Made by a program: the position numbers and the translations under genes. Below are positions 8,064 to 16,506 of a stretch of DNA of 34,742 nucleotides, in pieces. The DNA lies in the NCBI GenBank assembly GCA_946415345.1, contig CAMKRY010000009.1, positions 1 through 34,742 on the forward strand. Reading direction: 5' to 3'. How positions within the stretch are numbered: the first letter of the stretch is position 1; the number at the start of each line of letters is the position of its first letter. The notes under the pieces were generated by a model. That model did no database searches, was not told where the DNA came from, and saw nothing but the letters and a program-made list of their open reading frames with translations. This stretch comes from an uncultured Bacteroidales bacterium (GTDB taxonomy: Bacteria; Bacteroidota; Bacteroidia; Bacteroidales; UBA932).

Positions 8064-9607
8064 AAACCCATCCCGAAGCGGAGCCAGAACTTCTCTTCCA
8101 GCGCCATCCAGGCATCGGATGCCTGCTCAAAGACGTTCTTCGTGAATGCGGTCAGTTCCTCCGCGGTCGCTCCTTTCCCGGGAAGGGCATCGATGGCCTC
8201 CGATTCCAGTCGCAGCACCTCGTCGATCAGCGTCTTCTTCGTGTCCTGCCAGGCCACGGTCGCGAGTTTGTTCGCCCGACGGAAGCGCCAGAGGACGCAG
8301 TCGGGATCATACTGCCGCTGCCCGCAGGTCTCGAAGGCCTCCGGAAGTGCCGTCGTGCCGCTAAATACCGGGATGCGCGGGCTCTGGCCGGGATTGTCGA
8401 CGGATACCCAGCAGACGCCGCCGACGGCATCCGGCAGCCACGAGCGCAGCTGCGTAACATGGGAATAGGCGCACCAGGCGACGGCGACCGTCCGGCGGAA
8501 CTCGACCGTCCCGGGAGCAAGGGTGTTGAGCGTGTTGCGCATGGCGGTGGTCAGCCAGGGGTTCGCGACGGGGCTCACGACGGTATCCGCCGGATGCTCC
8601 CGGTTCGCCGGGCGGGCCATGAGGACCTTTCGCGTCATGTCGAAGTCTGTCCCCTCATAGGTCTCCCGATAAAGCGCCATCACCTCGCGGACATCGACCG
8701 GCCGTTCCGGCTTGACGGAAAACGGCAGTTCCTCCATGTCGTAGCGCAGCCCCAGCGACGGCGCGAAGTAATTGAGAATGAAGAACTCCCGGTCGTTGAA
8801 GTTTTTCCCCTTGGCGTAGTCGGTGTTGAACGCTTTCCAGAAAATGAATTCGCCGGTCCCATCCCAGAGACCGCACTCCCGAGCGACCTGCTCGACATTG
8901 TCCGAGGCCATCATGTCCTTGTCCTTCCGGTCGATCCGGCCGATGCGGGGAATGTTCGCCGACACGGCGACATGGTCGTCCGGTATTCGCCGGGCTGCCC
9001 ACGCCGCGCCGATGGCATGCTTGCCGGCGCCGACAATTTCGAACTGCCACACCTCGTTCTTGTCCGCCACCGTCAGGCACTCCCCGCTGTCGCCATACCC
9101 GTATTTCTCCGCCAGCGAACCCATCAGGCGGATGGCGTCGCGCGCATTGTCGCAGCGCTGGAGGGCGACGCGCTCGAGTTCCTCGATGGTGAACCAGCCG
9201 GCCTCGTTGACGAGGGTGTCCGGTCCGCCGAAAGTGGTCTCGCCGATAGCGAGCTGTTTCTCGTTGAGGCAGGGGTAGGCGGTGTTGAGGTAGGCATACG
9301 TATGCCGCGCCTGCGGGATTTCCCCCATCAGCTTCACCCCCGTCGTATCGCCGCGGAAGGCGGTGTGCATGGTTCCGCGCAGGACCGGATGCATCGCGCC
9401 CTTCTTATAATCCGCCGCCGGCTCGATCTGCATCCAAGTGCGGTAACGCCCGTCGCAGGTGTGGGACGTGATGACGGACCCGTCGGTCGAGGCCTTACGG
9501 CCGACCATGATGGACGTGCAACTCTGGCCGTCGAATTCCTGAGCCCGGAGGCTGAGGGAAAGGGACAGAAGGAGGAAGGAGATGGTGAGGGAAAGGAGGT
9601 ATTTCAT
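8060..9607 (-). CDS. C69 family dipeptidase, secreted
   Basis: A 515-residue Ntn-hydrolase of the PepD/C69 family, which cleaves dipeptides. A signal peptide (residues 1-22, ending SLRAQ) leads to the catalytic cysteine in GQSCTSIMVGRKASTDGS (C30), normally freed as the N-terminal nucleophile by self-cleavage. Other family segments include FGGPDTLVNEAGWFTIEELERVALQRC, EVWQFEIVGAGKHAIGAAWAARR and VSANIPRIG. Its role is probably peptide scavenging in the periplasm. Promoter box TACATTTG lies at 9627-9634. The upstream region, where a -33 element would be, runs into a REP-like hairpin. Confidence 0.9.
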   Translation of the reverse strand: MKYLLSLTISFLLLSLSLSLRAQEFDGQSCTSIMVGRKASTDGSVITSHTCDGRYRTWMQIEPAADYKKGAMHPVLRGTMHTAFRGDTTGVKLMGEIPQARHTYAYLNTAYPCLNEKQLAIGETTFGGPDTLVNEAGWFTIEELERVALQRCDNARDAIRLMGSLAEKYGYGDSGECLTVADKNEVWQFEIVGAGKHAIGAAWAARRIPDDHVAVSANIPRIGRIDRKDKDMMASDNVEQVARECGLWDGTGEFIFWKAFNTDYAKGKNFNDREFFILNYFAPSLGLRYDMEELPFSVKPERPVDVREVMALYRETYEGTDFDMTRKVLMARPANREHPADTVVSPVANPWLTTAMRNTLNTLAPGTVEFRRTVAVAWCAYSHVTQLRSWLPDAVGGVCWVSVDNPGQSPRIPVFSGTTALPEAFETCGQRQYDPDCVLWRFRRANKLATVAWQDTKKTLIDEVLRLESEAIDALPGKGATAEELTAFTKNVFEQASDAWMALEEKFWLRFGMGF

Positions 9608-9626
9608 GGGATAGGTGTTTCTTCTC

Positions 9627-9634
9627 CAAATGTA
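9627..9634 (-). promoter_or_regulatory. Promoter -7 box of the C69 dipeptidase
   Basis: TACATTTG on the minus strand, 19 bases before the ATG at 9607. The expected -33 position (around 9654-9657) falls in the first arm of the hairpin at 9652-9689. Confidence 0.55.
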
Positions 9635-9651
9635 CGATATTTTTCTAAGAA

Positions 9652-9689
9652 GTGTGCATTCCCTCTTCTAATTCAAGGAGGGAATGCAC
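9652..9689. repeat. REP-like hairpin, right pair, unit 1
   Basis: Perfect 12-bp stem GTGCATTCCCTC / GAGGGAATGCAC with a 12-base loop. Same family as the left-pair hairpins at 6903-6995. Confidence 0.8.
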
Positions 9690-9704
9690 GAAAAAGCCAG
9701 AAAA

Positions 9705-9744
9705 GTGTGCACTCCCCCTCGTGTTTTGAGGAGGGAATGCACAC
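9705..9744. repeat. REP-like hairpin, right pair, unit 2
   Basis: GTGTGCACTCCCCCTC pairs with GAGGAGGGAATGCACAC with one mismatch and one bulge. It sits 15 bases after unit 1 and 50 bases before the alpha-2-macroglobulin stop codon, so it might also help end that transcript. Confidence 0.75.
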
Positions 9745-9794
9745 TTGATGGTTTTGGCACAGGGCCGGGCGTGGGGCCGGGCGCGGGGTGGGCG

Positions 9795-12700
9795 CTACGG
9801 CCGGGCGACGAGCGGGGCGTGGGAGGCGGAATTGGCGCGGTAGTGGGGCGCGTAGAGGGATTCGATCGTGACGACGGGCGCCGTAAAGCGGCCGGCGAGC
9901 TGGACGAAGAATTCCTCGGACAGGACGGTGGACTCCTCCGGGTAGGCGTCGAAGAAGTAGTCCGTGCGCTCGGCCTTGACGTGACGGTAGCCGTAAGGGC
10001 TGAAGGCCAGGACGTAGCCGGAACGGAACGGATGGATGAAGCCCCTGTGGATGTAGCCGGAGAGCTGCTCGACCGGACGGAGGGAGGCCTCACGGCCAGC
10101 GCTCAGGCGGACGAAGCTGCGGTTCTCGGCGTTCCAGATGCGGTATTCGGCACGGATGCGCTCCCCTATCTTGACCTCATCGCCTTCAGCCAGTTCCTCT
10201 CCATTTTCACGGAAGAAGTGCCGCTCGACGGTGAAGCCGTTGCCGGCGGCCTGGATGTCCGTGAACGGAGCCGTATAGGTCGCGCTCAGGGCCAGCACTC
10301 GTGTATCAAGCACCTGCTGGGAGCCATGGAGAATGGAGGAAATCGCATCCACGAAGGCCGGATCCTCATCCCACTTCTGGGTCTCCTTCTGGAGCATCAG
10401 CCACAGGCGGACGCCGTCGGAGATCTCGGGGTGCGTGGAATCGAAGAGGTCGCACAGCAGCGCGTGGGCATAGGCCTCGCTCTCGAGCAGGCCCCTCCAC
10501 GGCATCACGGCGTTGGGGAAATACTGCCCGCCGTCGCGGTGCTCCACGGCATATTCGGCGAGGGAGCGGATATCGGCATTCAGCGATGCCGTCAGCTTGG
10601 ACGGGGTGACGCCCCAGGCCTTGGCGAGAGCCTTGCCTTCCGCAGTCGCGTCGAGCTGGCGCAGGGTCAGCAGGCGACGGGCCTTGGCGAGAATCTCTCC
10701 CTTGAGACCGCGGGCCTTGCGAGGCGTCAGGTACTCGACCGCCGCCTTCTTGTACTCGGCGAAGGCCTTCTTGGCGACATCACCGACAGGCTCGTACGCG
10801 AACGGGACGGCGGCATAGAACGAGCGGACATACATATACTGCGCATCCGAGACGCCGCAGCGCCAGACCGGGCGGGAAGTGTCGAAATGGGCCTTGTCGA
10901 GATAGCGGACCGAGGCCGCCATATCAGGCACAGGGAAGCCTTGGGCGGCGATTTTGGCCATGCGCTCGAGCACGACCGCGGTCATCATCGGCGAGGATTC
11001 CATGCCCTCGAACCAGGCGAATCCGCCGTCGGCATTGCGGCAGGCGAGGATCTTGTCGAGCAGATCGGACGTCTCGAACGCCTCCCCTAGCAGCTTGCCG
11101 CTCAACAGTCGGACATACCAGGCCTCGGACAGCGACAGCACGTCGTTGCCGGCGGGCTCGACCTTGGTCGGAATCGCCTCCTTGACCATGTCAAGAATGG
11201 AGATGTCGCGAAGGGTCGCCGCGGAGCCGGGGACATTGACGAAGCGGCCGAGGAGCTCGCGAAGCAGCGCCTCGCGGTCAGCACCGCCATGGAGCACGGC
11301 GGAATGGGCCTCGGTGAGGGTTTGGGCGGCGGGATAGACCGGGACGTCGACCATCAGGCCGTCGGAGAAGCCGGCGCTGACAAAGGACGCGGTAAGGGTC
11401 AGGGTGCCGCGGTCGCCGACAAAGGCCGGCGTCATTTCCAGCGCCTCGATCGGGAAGCGGACGACGGAAGTACCGCCGGCGGCCAGTTCTACCGTCTGCG
11501 AGAATTCCTTCGAAACGACCTCATTGGAGGCCAGGCTGCCGCGGTAGGAAGCCACCAGGCGGACGGTACCGCTCAGGGCCTCGGAGGCATTGCTGGAGAC
11601 CGTCACGGCGGCTTCATAGGCGTCGCCGGCATAGAGGTAGCGCGGTTCGAGCAGGGAGACCTTGACCGGGATGGTCACGAGGATTTCCTGCTGGAGAACG
11701 GCGCTGCGGACGTTCTGGTCGTGGGCGAAGACGCCAAGCCAGTAGGTCGACAGCTTGTCGGAGGTGCGGAAGCTGACGGTGAGGTTGCCGTCGGCATCAG
11801 GACGCAGGTGCGGCTGGAAGGTCAGGGCCGTAGCGAATTCGCTGCGGATGACCGGCTCGGGACTGCCCGCGCCGCCGGCTTCGTCGGCCGATTCTTCCGC
11901 CTCAACGGCCACAGTCTCCACGGACTTCGCCATCATGACCGCGCCGTTGCGCCTCGGGCTGGCAACACCATAGCCCACCACAATCGCTTCGTCCGCCACC
12001 TCTTCCTCATCCATGAACATCCCGTCGAAATCCACTTCCTCCACCTTATTGCGACCGTCCACGAAGCCCGTCACGACGGAGCTGTTGATCGACGGCATCG
12101 AAGGTCGCGGCAGGGAAACCGCGCGCCAGGGATTGGACTGGATGGCGTCGAGCGCCTTGTCCCAGGCCGCGACGAGCACCTCCGCATCGGGCGAAGTCTG
12201 CAGCGTGAAACTGTACTCCGCGCCGGGCAGGCTGCTGTCCACAAACCGTGTCAGGGTCAGCGGCAGCTGGGCATCCTTTTTCGGGAGCGTCAGGTCGAAG
12301 CCGTACTGCTCGTAGGAGGCGTTCTTGAAGGCGATCAGGCTCACGGCCACTTCCTCCGGCCAGGCGGCCGGCACCGGAACATCCACCCACTTGAGCTCGC
12401 GGACAACCGTCCGGACCACGTCATTATGGAGCCGGCCCAGCCTGGCGTCAAAGACCGCCACGGAGGTCCACTGCTCGCCGTCGCAGGCGCCGACGGCAAA
12501 GCGGATGCGGCCGCTCTCCTGCTTCTCGGGCCGGGCATAGACATAGCTCAGGCGCTCAGGCAGGGAGCCGCTGCCAAGATGGAGGATCTGGCAGGTATTT
12601 TCGGCCTTGACCACCTTGTCGAGGCCATTTTTCTGCTCGCAGCGAAGCTCCAGCACATAGAGCGCATTCTCCGCGGGAAGCGGCAGGGACAGCTCCTCAC

Positions 12701-14990
12701 CGGACTTGGCAGCGCCGCTGCAAACGGTCACGGAATCCTTCTGCGAGATATTATATAATGTATACGCCAGCGGCAGCTCGGGAATGACTTCGCCCTGGCT
12801 GTTTTTCGCCGTGACGAGCACCCGGGCGGCATCCTCCGCGATGACGGAGCGCTGCGGGCGGCGCCATCCCCACCGATAGGTCGCGGGTTCATTCTTCAGC
12901 GCAAAGCGTCCCTCCAGCGTCTGGCGGACCTCCATGCCGAGCTCGATCCCGTCGCCGACCCAGATCGCCGTCTCGAAACTCAGCGTCTCGCCCGTCGGAT
13001 CCACGACCTCGGCGGTGATGCCGTAGTAGCCGCTATCCGCCGCCTTGAAGGCATAGGCGAACTTGCCGGTGACGGCATCGAAGGCCACGGTCTCATCGGC
13101 CACCGGATTCCCCCAGCGGTCCACCTTGATGCGGAGCGTCGAGCCGGAGAGCGGATGGCCGGAATAGCTCTTGAGCGTGCCCAGGACCGGCACCTCATCC
13201 CCGACGAGATAGAGCTTGTCGCTCTTTTCGAAGGTCAGGTCGAAGGTCGGGATGGCGAACTCGTCGACGCGGAAGTATTCGTTCCCGTAGAGCGTTTTCC
13301 CGCTCTTGATATGGATGGAGAAATAGCCGCCGCGAAGGTCCTTCGGGATGGCGAATTCCCCGGAAATGGAACCGAAAAGATTGGTCTTCAGGCTCTTGGT
13401 GGCGATTTCATTGCCCTCGCTGTCAAAGAAAACCGCCTTCACCGCCTTGTCGGACAGGATCTTGAAACCCTTGGAGATGCTGCCGTTCCAAAGCAGGGCC
13501 TTGAAGCGGACCGTCTCGCCGGGGCGGTAGGCGCCCTGGTCGCGGAGGATCCGGCAGTAGTTGCCGGCATAATCGTCGCCGTCGTCCGACCGGTAGGACT
13601 CCGGCCAGATCTCCGTCTCCTTGGAAAGGCGCGAGCCGGCCTGGACGGATACATTCACCCAGGAAGACCCGTCATTGATGACCTTCTGGAGACTCTCCGG
13701 GAGGGTGGTAAAGCCCTTGCCGAGCTTCACCTCCGTCCTGGCCACCTCCTTCCCCTTCTTCTGGACCAGCACGGTGACGCTGCCCGTCAGCGGCTTACCG
13801 GTCAGGTAGTCGGTCACGAAAAGGCTCCAGCCCTTGGCGTCCGGGCGGAGCGCCATGGAGAGCGTATACTGCGTGTAGCGGGTCTCCGCCACGATTTTTC
13901 CGTTCTTGACGGCGAAGGTATAGGCCCCGTCACGAAGCTCCGGAACATCCACCGAAACGGTATCCTCCACATAGAAGGAGGCTGCCGGATTCTTCAGCTC
14001 CCAGCTCTTGAGCGTCGGCGTCTTGCCAAAATTGTGCAGCGTCAGCGTCGCGGAGGTAAGGTTGCGGAAGCGGACCACGGCCTTACCGCCCACAAAGGAG
14101 ACGGACAGGTTCTTTGCGGTCATGCTCTCGCAGAGGCCCTGGATGCCGGTGCAGGCCTCGGCGATCAGCTTTTCATCGCCCGAGAAGGCCTTGCGCTGCT
14201 TCTCATAACCGTTGCAGCGGTCATAGAAGGCCTTGTATTCGGCAGAAGAGGCGCTGTTCTTATGCATCTGCGAGAACTCCAGGCGCAGGCTCTCGGCCAG
14301 CGGATAGAACGATGCGGCCGTGCCCTTATACTTCTCCACGATGGCGTCGAGCGCGGCTTTCCGGCCGTCGCCGGATTCCACCGTATAGAACGCCAGGGCA
14401 CATTCATTCGGGTAGCGGCCCGCCACCAGAGAAGACAGCTGCTCATAAACCGGCCCATAAGCATAGGAACTCAGCTGGCGCCAGAGCGCATATTCATAGT
14501 CGCTGGCGAAGAACTTTTTCAGCGCGCCCCCGAAATAGCGGCCGCGGATGCCGCGGTCGTAAAAGGCCTCGTGCCGGCCGTTCAGCTCCGAGGCATGCTC
14601 GGTAATATAAGCAACGAGGGCATCGTAGCCCGGGCGCTCGTATTCGGCCTTCCAGAGGAAGGTGACGATGGGTTCGCCAAAAGCTTTTACGTCCTCGGCG
14701 AGAGCGGCGTTCTGCTTCTCGCGTTCCTTCCAGTTACGGCGCACGACCGCCTCGACATACCCCGTCGCGGCATCATAAAAATCGACCGCCAGACGCTTCT
14801 CAGCGGCCTCTTTCTTGATCTTGGACAGGATTTCGGCCTCCTTCTTGGGGAGGTCGGCGTCGGCTGCGGCCTTGTATTCCTTCCACAGGGCGGTCAGCAC
14901 ATGGCCGTCGGAGTCGGGCGTCTGGGCAAAGGCGAGGGAGCCGCTCACCACGGCGGCTGCCAGAAGTAGGGATCGCTTCGTATGCTTCAT
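9795..14990 (-). CDS. Alpha-2-macroglobulin family protein (MG2/A2M domains, no thioester)
   Basis: A 1731-residue exported protein with signal peptide (residues 1-22) and a helical N-terminal region rich in Lys/Glu. An MG2-type domain lies near residues 475-580 (DQGAYRPGETVRFKALLWNG, RGGYFSIHI), followed by further macroglobulin-like beta domains. The A2M segment starts near residue 1053 (FQPHLRPDADGNLTVSFRTSDKLSTYWLG). A helical thioester-domain-like region follows (ACRNADGGFAWFEGMESSPMMTAVVL), then a C-terminal beta domain. The CxEQ thioester motif is absent, as in many Bacteroidota members, so covalent protease trapping is unlikely. An unusual linker near residues 1000-1016 carries EAIVVGYGV, which resembles the start of SusC plug domains. 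The ATG overlaps the folC stop by four bases. Confidence 0.9.
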   Translation of the reverse strand: MKHTKRSLLLAAAVVSGSLAFAQTPDSDGHVLTALWKEYKAAADADLPKKEAEILSKIKKEAAEKRLAVDFYDAATGYVEAVVRRNWKEREKQNAALAEDVKAFGEPIVTFLWKAEYERPGYDALVAYITEHASELNGRHEAFYDRGIRGRYFGGALKKFFASDYEYALWRQLSSYAYGPVYEQLSSLVAGRYPNECALAFYTVESGDGRKAALDAIVEKYKGTAASFYPLAESLRLEFSQMHKNSASSAEYKAFYDRCNGYEKQRKAFSGDEKLIAEACTGIQGLCESMTAKNLSVSFVGGKAVVRFRNLTSATLTLHNFGKTPTLKSWELKNPAASFYVEDTVSVDVPELRDGAYTFAVKNGKIVAETRYTQYTLSMALRPDAKGWSLFVTDYLTGKPLTGSVTVLVQKKGKEVARTEVKLGKGFTTLPESLQKVINDGSSWVNVSVQAGSRLSKETEIWPESYRSDDGDDYAGNYCRILRDQGAYRPGETVRFKALLWNGSISKGFKILSDKAVKAVFFDSEGNEIATKSLKTNLFGSISGEFAIPKDLRGGYFSIHIKSGKTLYGNEYFRVDEFAIPTFDLTFEKSDKLYLVGDEVPVLGTLKSYSGHPLSGSTLRIKVDRWGNPVADETVAFDAVTGKFAYAFKAADSGYYGITAEVVDPTGETLSFETAIWVGDGIELGMEVRQTLEGRFALKNEPATYRWGWRRPQRSVIAEDAARVLVTAKNSQGEVIPELPLAYTLYNISQKDSVTVCSGAAKSGEELSLPLPAENALYVLELRCEQKNGLDKVVKAENTCQILHLGSGSLPERLSYVYARPEKQESGRIRFAVGACDGEQWTSVAVFDARLGRLHNDVVRTVVRELKWVDVPVPAAWPEEVAVSLIAFKNASYEQYGFDLTLPKKDAQLPLTLTRFVDSSLPGAEYSFTLQTSPDAEVLVAAWDKALDAIQSNPWRAVSLPRPSMPSINSSVVTGFVDGRNKVEEVDFDGMFMDEEEVADEAIVVGYGVASPRRNGAVMMAKSVETVAVEAEESADEAGGAGSPEPVIRSEFATALTFQPHLRPDADGNLTVSFRTSDKLSTYWLGVFAHDQNVRSAVLQQEILVTIPVKVSLLEPRYLYAGDAYEAAVTVSSNASEALSGTVRLVASYRGSLASNEVVSKEFSQTVELAAGGTSVVRFPIEALEMTPAFVGDRGTLTLTASFVSAGFSDGLMVDVPVYPAAQTLTEAHSAVLHGGADREALLRELLGRFVNVPGSAATLRDISILDMVKEAIPTKVEPAGNDVLSLSEAWYVRLLSGKLLGEAFETSDLLDKILACRNADGGFAWFEGMESSPMMTAVVLERMAKIAAQGFPVPDMAASVRYLDKAHFDTSRPVWRCGVSDAQYMYVRSFYAAVPFAYEPVGDVAKKAFAEYKKAAVEYLTPRKARGLKGEILAKARRLLTLRQLDATAEGKALAKAWGVTPSKLTASLNADIRSLAEYAVEHRDGGQYFPNAVMPWRGLLESEAYAHALLCDLFDSTHPEISDGVRLWLMLQKETQKWDEDPAFVDAISSILHGSQQVLDTRVLALSATYTAPFTDIQAAGNGFTVERHFFRENGEELAEGDEVKIGERIRAEYRIWNAENRSFVRLSAGREASLRPVEQLSGYIHRGFIHPFRSGYVLAFSPYGYRHVKAERTDYFFDAYPEESTVLSEEFFVQLAGRFTAPVVTIESLYAPHYRANSASHAPLVARP

Positions 14991-16447
14991 TTTCGGAAAA
15001 GATTAACGGCCTCGGAAACTACAAATGTCGAGCCACCGATGTAAATCAAGGGCTTATCGAAGTCGCGGGCCAGGTTGGTGGCCATCCCGACCGCCTCGCG
15101 GACCGACGCCGCCGTATAAGCGCGCGGGTTCAGGCCCTTGTCGGCACAATAGGCCCGGTAGCGCGCCAGCAGGTCCTCCGCCGACAGCGCCCGCGCCGTA
15201 TCGGGAGCGCAGAAGATATAGGTCGCCTCCTCCGGCATCAGCGGCAGGATCGGGTCGAGATCCTTGTCGGCCATGATGCCGTAGACGATGATGAGCGAGG
15301 AAAAACGTCCGCTGGAGACCTCGCGCCGCAGCTGGGCGAAATTATAGCGGAGCGCATGGGCGTTGTGGCCGATGTCGCAAAGCACATACGGCACGTCGGA
15401 AAGCTTCTCCCAGCGGCCATGGAAGCCCGTCCGGGCGGCCGTATGCTCGATGGCGTCCACGACCGTCGCCTCGTCGGGCCGGAATCCCTGCGTATCCCGC
15501 AGAATGTCCAGCGCCGCCAGCACGGTCCGCAGGTTCTTCTCCTGCGCCGCGCCCTGCAGGTCCATTTTCCCGAGAATCTCCTTCCGCCGGTTCCACAGCA
15601 TCGGGCTCACCTTCTCCGCAAACGTCAGCGGGCAGTGCATCCACGCCTTCTCGGCAAAGACCGGATCGGTCTCCTCGCCGCACTCGCCCACCAGCGCCGG
15701 CACCCCCTCCTTGAAGATGCCCGCCTTCTGCGCCGCAATCTCCGCCAGCGTATTCCCGAGATACGCCATATGGTCCATCCCGATATTCGTCACCACGGTC
15801 AGCTCCGGCCGCAGGATATTCGTCGAATCCAGCAGTCCCCCGAGGCCTGTCTCGATCACCGCCAGCTCCACCCCGCTGTCCGCGAAGTACTTGAAGCACA
15901 GCCCCGTCGTTATCTCGAAGAACGACAGGTCGTTTTTGACAAAATACCCTTCCCACGTAGACAAAAACTCGAAAGCATATTCCTTCGGAATCAGCGACCA
16001 AACCTCTGAAGCGGAAGATGGTGTCGGTTCAAAACCCGTGGCCACCCTCGGCCACGTAAGAGGGTAGGGATGGTCGCATAGCGACCGACTGGGGTCGCCA
16101 CCGGCGACGGTTTTGAACCGACAGCCATCTGCAGCGAAAGAGGTCCTAATTCTTTCTCTAAAGTCAGTAATATGAGGAGAAGTATAGAGTCCGGTGCGGA
16201 TACCGGCGGCAGAGAGGACGCTGGCGAGCATGTTGCAGACGGAACCTTTGCCGTTGGTGCCGGCGACGTGGATGGAGCGAAACGCCCGGGAGGGGTATCC
16301 CAGCGCCTCGTCAAAAGCCAGCATATGCGCCAGCCCGGGCTTGTATGCCCCGTCGAAACCCGCCTTCTGGACGGAAGGAAAACGCAGAAAAACCGATGCT
16401 ACAAGCGCCTCATAAGCCTTTTTATCGAACTCCATCGCACGAATCAT
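14987..16447 (-). CDS. folC: Folylpolyglutamate/dihydrofolate synthase with in-frame palindromic insertion
   Basis: A 486-residue Mur-ligase-type enzyme that adds glutamate to dihydropteroate or folates. Motifs: the P-loop HVAGTNGKGSVCNML (about residues 62-76), TSPHITDFRERIR, LSFFEITTGLCFKYF, VIETGLGGLLDSTNI, NIGMDHMAYLGNT and CDIGHNAHALR. Without the insertion the length would be about 438, near the family norm. About 48 extra residues (about 102-149) lie between DFRERIRT and LIPKEYAFEF, where relatives have a short loop. They are encoded exactly by the palindromic element at 16002-16144. Start at 16447; an ATG at 16435 (MEFDKKAYEAL) is equally plausible. It shares an overlapping divergent promoter with the PurL-like gene. 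Confidence 0.92.
   Translation of the reverse strand: MIRAMEFDKKAYEALVASVFLRFPSVQKAGFDGAYKPGLAHMLAFDEALGYPSRAFRSIHVAGTNGKGSVCNMLASVLSAAGIRTGLYTSPHITDFRERIRTSFAADGCRFKTVAGGDPSRSLCDHPYPLTWPRVATGFEPTPSSASEVWSLIPKEYAFEFLSTWEGYFVKNDLSFFEITTGLCFKYFADSGVELAVIETGLGGLLDSTNILRPELTVVTNIGMDHMAYLGNTLAEIAAQKAGIFKEGVPALVGECGEETDPVFAEKAWMHCPLTFAEKVSPMLWNRRKEILGKMDLQGAAQEKNLRTVLAALDILRDTQGFRPDEATVVDAIEHTAARTGFHGRWEKLSDVPYVLCDIGHNAHALRYNFAQLRREVSSGRFSSLIIVYGIMADKDLDPILPLMPEEATYIFCAPDTARALSAEDLLARYRAYCADKGLNPRAYTAASVREAVGMATNLARDFDKPLIYIGGSTFVVSEAVNLFRK
16002..16144. repeat. Palindromic element inserted in frame in folC
   Basis: About 143 bp with roughly 40-bp imperfect terminal inverted repeats. The left end (ACCTCT...AGATGG, then TGTCGGTTCAAAACC) recurs as the complement at the right end. 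Inside are three further hairpins: GTGGCC/GGCCAC (16028 region), GGTCGC/GCGACC around ATA (16072-16086) and GTCGCC/GGCGAC around ACC (about 16094-16108). The folC reading frame passes through without a stop. Confidence 0.85.
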
Positions 16448-16460
16448 TTTGAACTAATCA

Positions 16461-16468
16461 CAAATTTA
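16461..16468 (-). promoter_or_regulatory. Promoter -7 box of folC
   Basis: TAAATTTG on the minus strand, back to back with the plus-strand box at 16471 with a two-base gap. It lies 13 bases before the first folC ATG. Confidence 0.6.
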
Positions 16469-16470
16469 CG

Positions 16471-16478
16471 TATTTTTG
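16471..16478 (+). promoter_or_regulatory. Promoter -7 box of the PurL-like/PhoH/HAD unit
   Basis: TATTTTTG with a TTTG -33 element at 16448-16451 (19-bp spacer), a good match to the Bacteroidota promoter consensus. Confidence 0.7.
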
Positions 16479-16506
16479 GAGAGAATTTGAATCTTATTTG
16501 CGAAAG

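Noticed and set aside
9684..14969. Several long plus-strand frames opposite the macroglobulin gene
   Set aside because: No recognisable domains, and composition typical of antisense shadows; the minus-strand gene has a signal peptide and ordered domains throughout.
16002..16144. Assembly error or frameshift in folC
   Set aside because: Both flanks of the enzyme remain in the same frame and the segment has an ordered palindromic structure, which an error would not create.
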